NCBI RefSeq assembly: GCF_003054055.1
Contig: NZ_QBKI01000011.1
Span: 62,001 to 126,000 of the forward strand
Reading direction: 5' to 3'
DNA length: 64,000 nt
Source of the DNA: Pontibacter mucosus
GTDB taxonomy: Bacteria > Bacteroidota > Bacteroidia > Cytophagales > Hymenobacteraceae
The position numbers were made by a program, and so were the translations under genes. The notes below the pieces were generated by a model. That model saw only the letters and a list, made by a program, of their open reading frames with translations, was not told the origin of the DNA and did not search any database. Of this stretch, positions 48,676 to 53,997 are shown one piece after another. How positions within the stretch are numbered: position 1 is the stretch's first letter; each line of letters starts with the position of its first letter.

Positions 48676-48939
48676 ATGAAAGAGTTATGGCTGCGGTTAA
48701 AAGAGCCGCTAAACCTGTTTTGGAAACGTGCCTTAATCATCTTCGGCACCATTGCCGCCTTCGCTGTTTCGGTAACGGAGGTGCTGCCTTTGTTCCTGCA
48801 TGACGAGCTGGTGCCGGATGAATGGCGCACGACGGTTCGCATCGTCTACGGCGTAGCCTTGGGTATCACCATTGCGGCAAGGCTCACGGTTCGAGACACC
48901 CAGGAGCTAAAGCAGAAGAAAGCCCAGCCCGAGCCGTAA
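48676..48939 (+). CDS. Holin candidate
   Basis: An 87-residue protein with an amphipathic N terminus (MKELWLRLKEPLNLFWKRAL), spans near 17-38 and 54-70 and a charged tail (RDTQELKQKKAQPEP). Directly after the endolysin, this plan suits a class II holin, which opens the inner membrane for the amidase. No family match was certain. Its stop overlaps the next start (TAATG). Confidence 0.68.
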   Translation: MKELWLRLKEPLNLFWKRALIIFGTIAAFAVSVTEVLPLFLHDELVPDEWRTTVRIVYGVALGITIAARLTVRDTQELKQKKAQPEP

Positions 48940-49022
48940 TGTGGATTCCCCGCAAATACCCCATCAAAAAGCACCGGCTTAGATTCGGCTGGTATAGGCG
49001 CACTTTTTATAGAGAACTATGA
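48939..49022 (+). CDS. 27-residue basic peptide
   Basis: A tiny frame from ATG 48939 to TGA 49022 (begins MWIPRKYPIKKHRLRF), strongly basic and aromatic. It is linked by overlaps to both neighbours (TAATG upstream, ATGA downstream), which is its main support. Function unknown. Confidence 0.45.
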   Translation: MWIPRKYPIKKHRLRFGWYRRTFYREL

Positions 49023-49195
49023 GAGGCAGGATACTACAAGCGGCAAACGGAGGCTATTGGGAAGAGATAGGTGGGGTTAGGATATTCCACGGAGACTCTT
49101 ACCCCGGCCCTAACAGAAAGCAGCGCAGGAAAGAGCAGCAAGACCTTAACAGGAAGCTGAAGAAAAACAGAATCAACCCAACTTCAACCTGGTAG
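49019..49195 (+). CDS. 58-residue basic protein
   Basis: Frame from ATG 49019 (MRGRILQAANGGYWEEIGGV) to TAG 49195; the C-terminal half is very basic (RKQRRKEQQDLNRKLKKN). Follows the 27-codon frame by ATGA. Function unknown. Confidence 0.55.
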   Translation: MRGRILQAANGGYWEEIGGVRIFHGDSYPGPNRKQRRKEQQDLNRKLKKNRINPTSTW

Positions 49196-49199
49196 AACT

Positions 49200-49382
49200 A
49201 TGGCATCACAAATTTTCGGTATAGCAATGATTCTTATAGGCTTTTTCTGTGGGTGCGGCCTGTTTGCCTTTAACCTGAAATACAAGAAATGGGATGAGTT
49301 AATAGCATGGTCTATACTGGCTATGGCTACCATTTTTGCAGGATACTTGATGATTGCACACCCTATACCCTTGAAACTATGA
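49200..49382 (+). CDS. 60-residue membrane protein, two spans
   Basis: Spans near residues 4-24 (FGIAMILIGFFCGCGLFAF) and 34-54. The stop overlaps the next start. Another possible holin-like or accessory membrane protein of the lysis region. Confidence 0.6.
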   Translation: MASQIFGIAMILIGFFCGCGLFAFNLKYKKWDELIAWSILAMATIFAGYLMIAHPIPLKL

Positions 49383-49594
49383 ACGAGATAGCCCTAACCA
49401 CCACTATCCATGTGGACCCGGACCTTACCAGGTTCGTGAAAAGCACTTCCAGAGAGCATGAGGAAGTCGGCACAGGCGAGATGATACCTGCCAAATCGAG
49501 CTGCTATAAAGTGGCGTGGCGGTATGACAAGCGCTTGATGAGTGGGTACATGACCAAGGCGAATTACCATAAGCTGACAGGCACTAACCAATAA
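49379..49594 (+). CDS. Hypothetical small protein
   Basis: I start at ATG 49379 (MNEIALTTTIHVDPDLTRFV), which overlaps the upstream stop, instead of 24 codons earlier. The 71-residue product is soluble, alpha/beta, with GEMIPAKSSCYKVAWRYDKR in the middle. No family recognised. Confidence 0.62.
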   Translation: MNEIALTTTIHVDPDLTRFVKSTSREHEEVGTGEMIPAKSSCYKVAWRYDKRLMSGYMTKANYHKLTGTNQ

Positions 49595-49599
49595 TTGAC

Positions 49600-49953
49600 A
49601 TGAAAGTACTACCGATAGAAAATGAGCCTGGCTGCTACCTTTTTGAGTGCCCAGGGTGCAAACATCACCATAGGATTACACCTGATTGGCAGTATAACGG
49701 CAACCCTGAAAAGCCAACCATAAGCCCTAGTGTACTGGTAAGGAATGGGCACTATTTGGGCAGCGAAGGCAAGGGGAGCAATGGAGATTGCTGGTGTACT
49801 TACAACAAAGCGCAGATAGCCAAAGGCGAAAGCCCGGCGCCATTTAATTGCACCGTGTGCCATTCCTTTGTACGCGATGGCAAGATTCAGTTTCTGAACG
49901 ATTGTACGCATGAATTAGCTGGCCAGACTGTAGAACTTCCAGACCTCGACTGA
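49600..49953 (+). CDS. DUF6527-like zinc-binding protein
   Basis: A 117-residue protein with CPGCKHHH near residue 17, WQYNGNPEKPTISPSVLVR, a CWC pair, CTVCHSFVRDGKIQFL and CTHELAG. Such small Cys/His-rich proteins (DUF6527-type) are frequent near phage lysis genes and are thought structural; function is unknown. The stop overlaps the next start. Confidence 0.72.
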   Translation: MKVLPIENEPGCYLFECPGCKHHHRITPDWQYNGNPEKPTISPSVLVRNGHYLGSEGKGSNGDCWCTYNKAQIAKGESPAPFNCTVCHSFVRDGKIQFLNDCTHELAGQTVELPDLD

Positions 49954-50498
49954 TGAAACGACTCATCCCCCCCTTGCTGCTGCTGATGGTCAGTAGCTGC
50001 ATCAGCCTGGATAAAGCCATTCAGGTAGCCACCAAGAGCGAGAGCCACGCAGAGGCCACCCAACAGGCGCTGAACGATAAGCACCGGCTGGTAGTGGCTG
50101 AGAACTGTAGCCAACTCTATCCCGTGGCTGAATCGGAAGTGATACCCGGCAAAGAAGAGGTAGCAGAGGAAACCGTGGAAGATACGCCCGTTACCGTGCC
50201 CTGTAAGGACAGCAAAGGCCAGTCCATCAAAGAGGTCGTGTGCCCACCTGCTAAGACCACCATACGCACCGTAACCCGCACAGACACCATCCGAGTAAGG
50301 GACACGGCCAAAGAAGCTAGTCTATTGCTCCGGGAGGAACGGGTGAAGGAAGAACTGCTGAGGGAAAAGAAAGCCCACCTGCTGACAATGGAAGAAAGGG
50401 ACAAGTATAAAAAGCAGCGCAACACCTTACTCTATATAGTAGGCATTGCTGTTGTTCTGGTAGTACTGGCAGGGCTAAGAAGATTAAGGATAGTTTGA
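49953..50498 (+). CDS. Spanin candidate (single-protein u-spanin plan)
   Basis: A 181-residue protein with a lipoprotein signal at the start (PPLLLLMVSSC, acylated Cys at about residue 16) and a membrane span at the end (LLYIVGIAVVLVVLAGL, about residues 158-175). In between is a periplasmic stretch with a charged helical part (LLLREERVKEELLREKKAH). A lipid anchor for the outer membrane plus a C-terminal span for the inner membrane is the u-spanin plan known from phage T1. It would fuse the two membranes at the final lysis step. Confidence 0.75.
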   Translation: MKRLIPPLLLLMVSSCISLDKAIQVATKSESHAEATQQALNDKHRLVVAENCSQLYPVAESEVIPGKEEVAEETVEDTPVTVPCKDSKGQSIKEVVCPPAKTTIRTVTRTDTIRVRDTAKEASLLLREERVKEELLREKKAHLLTMEERDKYKKQRNTLLYIVGIAVVLVVLAGLRRLRIV

Positions 50499-50505
50499 TA
50501 GCATT

Positions 50506-50766
50506 ATGGAGAAGATAATTATAATAGGCGCTGAAAATCATTTCGGCATGGGTGCAGCATTGGCACAGTTGCAGGCAGCGGGGCATGAGGTGGAAGTGGC
50601 GGCGCCAAAGAATGCACCAAAGGGGCTAGATTCCTTTGCAAAGCAGCTCACTGATGAAACCTCGATAATGATAGAAAACCTGAAAGCTGAGACTAGCAGA
50701 TTGCTTCCTGTGTCGGATGGCAGGCAGCGCAGAAGAGAACGCAGGGCAGCAGCAAGGCGGAAATAG
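50506..50766 (+). CDS. Hypothetical protein with basic tail
   Basis: An 86-residue protein: IIIIGAENHFGMGAALAQLQ at the start resembles a short Rossmann-like loop, and the tail is extremely arginine-rich (GRQRRRERRAAARRK). Last gene of the lysis transcript, 30 bp before a terminator. No family recognised. Confidence 0.6.
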   Translation: MEKIIIIGAENHFGMGAALAQLQAAGHEVEVAAPKNAPKGLDSFAKQLTDETSIMIENLKAETSRLLPVSDGRQRRRERRAAARRK

Positions 50767-50796
50767 TTAAGTGTGAAGATAGGATTCTGGAGAAAG

Positions 50797-50823
50797 AGGC
50801 AGGCTGTTGGTCTGCCTTTTTTT
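50797..50823 (+). terminator. Intrinsic terminator of the lysis transcript
   Basis: AGGCAG and CTGCCT form a 6-bp stem around a 9-base loop, directly followed by a run of Ts. It separates the lysis region from the methyltransferase cassette. Confidence 0.85.
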
Positions 50824-50855
50824 ATGGGAATTATTTAAAAATAGTTGCTCTTTTA

Positions 50856-50887
50856 TTTGGTTACGTAACGTAACCTTTGTATCTTAG
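50856..50887 (+). promoter_or_regulatory. Promoter with palindromic operator in its spacer
   Basis: TTTG (50856-50859), a 20-bp spacer and TATCTTAG (50880-50887) form the best promoter match in the phage. Inside the spacer GGTTACG-TAA-CGTAACC (50859-50875) is a perfect 7-bp inverted repeat. A protein bound there would block the promoter directly. Confidence 0.68.
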
Positions 50888-50920
50888 CATCGTAAATAAG
50901 GGATATAAACAGAACAAGCC

Positions 50921-51130
50921 ATGAATAACTACAGCGTAACCATCGAAAGAATAGCAGGCAACAACCCCTTAACAGGCGAGTTTGTGGAAGCAGCAACAGA
51001 GCAACTGACCGTGGAAGCCTCCACTAAAGAAGAAGCGGCTATCTATGCCCCGGCCTTTATGAAGATGAAAGCGCAGGGGCAGGAGCTGAAGTTCTATGTT
51101 GATGGCGAACTGATAGAAGGCAACTGGTAA
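50921..51130 (+). CDS. Hypothetical small protein of the methyltransferase cassette
   Basis: A 69-residue alpha/beta protein (NYSVTIERIAGNNPLTGEFV). Its stop overlaps the methyltransferase start (TAATG), so the pair is coupled. Function unknown; possibly a partner or regulator of the methyltransferase. Confidence 0.65.
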   Translation: MNNYSVTIERIAGNNPLTGEFVEAATEQLTVEASTKEEAAIYAPAFMKMKAQGQELKFYVDGELIEGNW

Positions 51131-51882
51131 TGCGTCTGACGCATGGTTCTGTTTTCAGCGGAGTAGGCGGCTTTGAGCTTGGGGCACAGCGGGCAGGGAT
51201 TGAAACCCTCTGGAACTGCGAGCTTCAGGAGTTCAACCGCAGGATACTAAAACAGCACTTCCCGAAAAGCAAGCAATATGAAGACATCACAACGCTTTCA
51301 CATCCCGAACCAGTTGACATTATTTCCGGAGGCTTCCCATGTCAGGACATTACCTCGGCATGGAAAGAGTCAACCGGTATTGTCGGTTCCCGTAGCGGGT
51401 TGTGGGGAGAGTTTGCCCGTATTATTCACGAAGGCCGACCTCTCTACGTCGTTGGCGAAAATAGCACAGACCTCACAAAAAGAGGATTTGAGAAAGTGCT
51501 ATATGACCTTTCCGAAATCGGGTATGATGCGGAATGGCAATGTCTATCAGGCACCACATTTGGAGTGCAGCAGCGTCGGGAAAGAATATATTTTATTGCC
51601 TACGCCCGCCACCTCGCACTACAAGGGCAGCATACGGGGCCGGTATTTCGGCAGCAAGAGCTACAAGAGCAACTTGCCGGAGTTTATCCGGGATGGCTTC
51701 GACGATCCGATATACCCCAACCCCGAACTATACGAAGTGCTGATGACGTTCCCCACCTCGTGGACAGAATTAAAGCCTGCGGGAATGCTGTAATGCCGCT
51801 TATTGCGGAATATCTTTTCCGTTGTATCTTGTCGCATTATAACCGAACCACGGCCCTATGCAGGAACCTGTCATTAAACTGA
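51130..51882 (+). CDS. DNA cytosine-C5 methyltransferase, compact
   Basis: A 250-residue m5C methyltransferase. Visible motifs: I, FSGVGGFELGAQRAG (residues 9-23); IV, GGFPCQDIT with catalytic C71; VI, VVGENS near 108-112 (usually ENV); VIII, QRRERIYFIAY (148-158); X, CGNAVMPLIAEYL (218-230). The target-recognition part between VIII and X is only about 60 residues, so the enzyme is short. Orphan phage enzymes of this kind protect phage DNA from restriction. From 51278 to 51793 the same DNA also carries a second long frame, which is a separate entry. Confidence 0.93.
   Translation: MRLTHGSVFSGVGGFELGAQRAGIETLWNCELQEFNRRILKQHFPKSKQYEDITTLSHPEPVDIISGGFPCQDITSAWKESTGIVGSRSGLWGEFARIIHEGRPLYVVGENSTDLTKRGFEKVLYDLSEIGYDAEWQCLSGTTFGVQQRRERIYFIAYARHLALQGQHTGPVFRQQELQEQLAGVYPGWLRRSDIPQPRTIRSADDVPHLVDRIKACGNAVMPLIAEYLFRCILSHYNRTTALCRNLSLN
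51278..51793 (+). CDS. Overprinted frame inside the C5-methyltransferase gene
   Basis: A 171-codon frame in +1 relative to the methyltransferase, starting MKTSQRFHIPNQLTLFPEAS and ending in ELYEVLMTFPTSWTELK. Segments FPKSGMMRNGNVYQAPHLE, LLPTPATSHYKG and the ending are those of a family often annotated with phage cytosine methylases (from memory). Even the 'PEASHVRT' part is just another reading of the methylase motif IV bases. Both frames lack stops over 516 bp. It may be a real second protein or the frame of a related fused methylase; I lean to a real overprint. Confidence 0.6.
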   Translation: MKTSQRFHIPNQLTLFPEASHVRTLPRHGKSQPVLSVPVAGCGESLPVLFTKADLSTSLAKIAQTSQKEDLRKCYMTFPKSGMMRNGNVYQAPHLECSSVGKEYILLPTPATSHYKGSIRGRYFGSKSYKSNLPEFIRDGFDDPIYPNPELYEVLMTFPTSWTELKPAGML

Positions 51883-52028
51883 ACGGATGGAAAACCATCA
51901 AGGATTACGCCAAAGAAAAGCAGGTAACCACCCAGTATATCAGCAAGCTGATACGGCTGGACAAGGTACATTGGCGTACTATCCCTGAACTCAACAACCT
52001 GCGCCTGGTAAAGGATAAAAACGACTAA
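51858..52028 (+). CDS. Small HTH-like DNA-binding protein
   Basis: A 56-residue frame from ATG 51858 (MQEPVIKLNGWKTIKDYAKE) to TAA 52028, overlapping the methyltransferase 3' end by 25 bp in another frame. GWKTIKDYAKEKQVTTQYI followed by SKLIRLDKVHWRTIPELN fits a short helix-turn-helix with wing of the excisionase/HTH_17 type. It may regulate the cassette through the palindrome at 50859-50875. Confidence 0.65.
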   Translation: MQEPVIKLNGWKTIKDYAKEKQVTTQYISKLIRLDKVHWRTIPELNNLRLVKDKND

Positions 52029-52037
52029 CGAAAGGAT

Positions 52038-52376
52038 ATGGAAGAGCTTAAATGCGAAGGTGCTTGTGCAACCCATGGCACTTGCACAGGCACCGTAAAA
52101 GAGGTTGTGGTAAGGAGGGCTTCAGAGAACTGGGGTTCTTTCTGCTACTGTGACACAGCCATAGCCACAGACACTGCTAACGGCTTCAGTATTTCTAAAG
52201 AGGGGCCTAAAACGGATAGACTATGGGGCGACACCCTTCACGGCTTTACGGCTAAGTCTAGAAGCCTAGCAGGGGCTTGGATGCTGATACGGAACAAGTG
52301 TGTAGAACAGCAGCTTCGAATACCAACATACAATCAAGTCAAGGAAATTCACGACCCCTTCCAAAGCCAGCCCTAA
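52038..52376 (+). CDS. Cys-rich hypothetical protein
   Basis: A 112-residue protein with clustered Cys and His (KCEGACATHGTCTGTV, then FCYCD near residue 37), possibly metal-binding. No family recognised. Its stop codon lies within the stem of the following terminator. Confidence 0.62.
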   Translation: MEELKCEGACATHGTCTGTVKEVVVRRASENWGSFCYCDTAIATDTANGFSISKEGPKTDRLWGDTLHGFTAKSRSLAGAWMLIRNKCVEQQLRIPTYNQVKEIHDPFQSQP

Positions 52377-52391
52377 CAAGCTGGCTTTTTT
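52363..52391 (+). terminator. Intrinsic terminator of the methyltransferase cassette
   Basis: AAAGCCAGC and GCTGGCTTT form a 9-bp stem around an 8-base loop, and a run of Ts follows. It overlaps the stop codon of the upstream gene. Confidence 0.88.
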
Positions 52392-52404
52392 GTGCCCGTT
52401 TCCG

Positions 52405-52412
52405 TAACATAG
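52405..52412 (+). promoter_or_regulatory. TAACATAG promoter box of the beta-helix gene
   Basis: CCG followed by TAACATAG and CCTAAACGC. The box differs by one base from TAnnTTAG. The downstream word is shared with the portal promoter at 24588. It lies 18 bp before the gene start. Confidence 0.42.
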
Positions 52413-52430
52413 CCTAAACGCATTACACCT

Positions 52431-53693
52431 ATGGAACAGTATCTATCCACCCTGGAAACCACCATACCCGCTATCCGCAAAAAGTTCTCAGAGCTAACCA
52501 ATCAGATAGCCACCCTGCACCAACAGGTAGAGCAGCTGACGCACCAGAACAAGGCGCTCACAGACCAGCTAGCAGCCCGTAAGCCCGTGCAGGAGGCAAA
52601 GAACCCCCTGCCAAAAGACAGCGCCTACCAAGGCCCGTTTGTCATCACCAAGGGCGGCACCTATGCGGGCAACTGGCAGAGCACCGATTCCAACGTGCCC
52701 GCCGTGGAGGTAAAGACCAAAGAGCCGGTCATTATCGAGAACGCCAACATTAGAGGCGCGGGCTACCTGATAAAATGCTGGTACTACGACTGCGATTTGA
52801 CGATTAGAAACACCAGAGGCTACGGCCTCACACCCACCGCCTACACTGGGCACCTCAAGCCGCGAAGGTTTGCCATCATCAACTTCTTTAAGAATGTGGT
52901 GATTGAGAACTGCTACCTGGAAGGCACGGCAGGCATTTACCTGGGCGATAAGTACGTGGGCAACGGCACCCCGGAGCAAAGTATCAAGATACGCTACAAC
53001 CAGGCGAAGAATATCGACGGCAGGGTGCATAACGGCAAGGACCGGGTGCAGTTCGTGCAGACCAACTTCAAAGGCGCTATCGCCCATGCGGAAATCGCCT
53101 GGAACGAGGTGCTAAACGAGCCGGGCAAATCAGCAGTGGAGGACAACATCAACATCTACAACACGCGCGGCACCAAGGCCAGCCCGATAAGGATACACCA
53201 CAACTACATCCAGGGCGCTTTCCCTATCCCGGTCGAATCCAAAAACTACTCCGGCGGCGGCATCATCATGGATTCGCCCGATGCCTCGGAGCAGGAGGTC
53301 ACGGCTTTTGTGAGCGTGGAGGAAAACCAACTCGTCGGCATGGGCAACTACTGCATCGGGGTGGCGACCGGCAACAACATCGGCATCCGGGGCAACCGCT
53401 GCGTGGTGAGCGGGGAATATGAGGGCGGCGGCAGGTATCCGCACTGGACTTCCGGCATCTGGGCCAAGGAGTACTACCGCAAAGGCTCTACCCATTCGGT
53501 TGTCGTGGAAGATAACGTGGTAGGGGTGAAGCAAAGCAGCGGCAAAAGGTGGGATTACGAGAATATCGGCAATGTAGCTACTTTCCGCAATAACCAGAGC
53601 CTGCCGGACGTGACCCGGGCCGACGAGGCGAAGGAATGGCAACTCTGGCAGCAGCGGCTACAGGACAACAACATCAAACTCGGGGTTTCATAG
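52431..53693 (+). CDS. Parallel beta-helix protein with N-terminal coiled coil
   Basis: A 420-residue protein. Residues 10-50 form a coiled coil (FSELTNQIATLHQQVEQLTH) that could trimerise. Residues 70-390 show the short repeating strands of a right-handed parallel beta-helix (VIIENANIRGAGYLIK, VVIENCYLEGTAGIYLG, IRIHHNYIQG, NNIGIRGNRCVV), as in pectate lyases and tailspikes. It has no signal peptide. It sits in its own promoter-terminator unit at the phage end, away from the tail genes, so it may be an exchangeable tailspike or a cargo enzyme. Catalytic residues cannot be named. Confidence 0.8.
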   Translation: MEQYLSTLETTIPAIRKKFSELTNQIATLHQQVEQLTHQNKALTDQLAARKPVQEAKNPLPKDSAYQGPFVITKGGTYAGNWQSTDSNVPAVEVKTKEPVIIENANIRGAGYLIKCWYYDCDLTIRNTRGYGLTPTAYTGHLKPRRFAIINFFKNVVIENCYLEGTAGIYLGDKYVGNGTPEQSIKIRYNQAKNIDGRVHNGKDRVQFVQTNFKGAIAHAEIAWNEVLNEPGKSAVEDNINIYNTRGTKASPIRIHHNYIQGAFPIPVESKNYSGGGIIMDSPDASEQEVTAFVSVEENQLVGMGNYCIGVATGNNIGIRGNRCVVSGEYEGGGRYPHWTSGIWAKEYYRKGSTHSVVVEDNVVGVKQSSGKRWDYENIGNVATFRNNQSLPDVTRADEAKEWQLWQQRLQDNNIKLGVS

Positions 53694-53723
53694 GGACTTG
53701 CAGATTTTACGCTCATCCGTTTT

Positions 53724-53754
53724 CAGCCTGCTCCCGATGGGGGTGGGCTGTTTT
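53724..53754 (+). terminator. Terminator after the beta-helix gene
   Basis: CAGCCTGCTCCC pairs with GGGGGTGGGCTG (a few wobble or mismatched pairs) around a short loop, followed by TTTT. It closes the last phage transcription unit before attR. Confidence 0.7.
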
Positions 53755-53796
53755 GCTTGGCATCAGAAAAAACTTATCTGCCGTGACGGGTGTTTC

Positions 53797-53888
53797 AGGG
53801 AAAGTTGCTTCTTTTGGGGCGGGAACGGACGTACGGCACTTTAGCCGCTGCGCACAAAAACCGGACAACCTTTCCCTGTGCTTTCCCT
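53797..53888. repeat. Right TTTCCCT repeats (candidate integrase arm sites)
   Basis: AGGGAAA at 53797-53803 and TTTCCCT at 53871-53877 and 53882-53888. The direct pair is 11 bp apart, as is the left pair inside the integrase gene. The 265-bp gap 53694-53958 otherwise holds only the terminator and attR. Confidence 0.5.
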
Positions 53889-53958
53889 AAGTAACGGGTG
53901 AAAAAGGCAAATACGGGGAGTAACTACTTAACTAACAGCAGGATGCGCAAAATGAGCG

Positions 53959-53975
53959 TATAAAATGCTAATTTT
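53959..53975. other. attR core (17-bp direct repeat)
   Basis: TATAAAATGCTAATTTT, identical to 3001-3017. The repeat ends one base before the G that completes the mutS2 -7 box. Sequence after it (GCAGTAAATT) is host and leads into mutS2. Confidence 0.9.
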
Positions 53976-53976
53976 G
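53969..53976 (+). promoter_or_regulatory. -7 box of mutS2, overlapping attR
   Basis: TAATTTTG matches the Bacteroidota -7 consensus TAnnTTTG exactly. Seven of its bases belong to the att core; the last G is host. At attL the same position reads TAATTTTA, so only the right end keeps the box. The -33 region is now phage DNA, and no TTTG is seen at the right distance. Confidence 0.6.
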
Positions 53977-53997
53977 CAGTAAATTAAAAGATAAGCA

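Larger units (their letters stand above)
3001..53975. mobile_element. Complete siphovirus-type prophage with both attachment sites
   Basis: The element runs from one copy of a 17-bp perfect repeat to the other, leaving about 50.96 kb per copy. It holds an integrase next to the left end, repressor-like genes, a replication block, TerS/TerL, portal, HK97 protease and capsid, connectors, tail tube, frameshifted tail chaperones, an 811-residue tape measure, baseplate and receptor proteins, and endolysin, holin and spanin candidates. The HK97 head set, the tape measure and the lack of sheath genes indicate a long non-contractile tail. I see no obvious frameshift, IS insertion or deletion in a structural gene, so it may be inducible. 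Its near-lack of the host 7-mer TATACTT agrees with recent arrival. Confidence 0.95.

Noticed and set aside
48822..49022. 66-codon frame ending with the 27-residue basic peptide
   Set aside because: Its first part lies inside the holin candidate in another frame; only the short part starting at 48939 has gene-like junctions.
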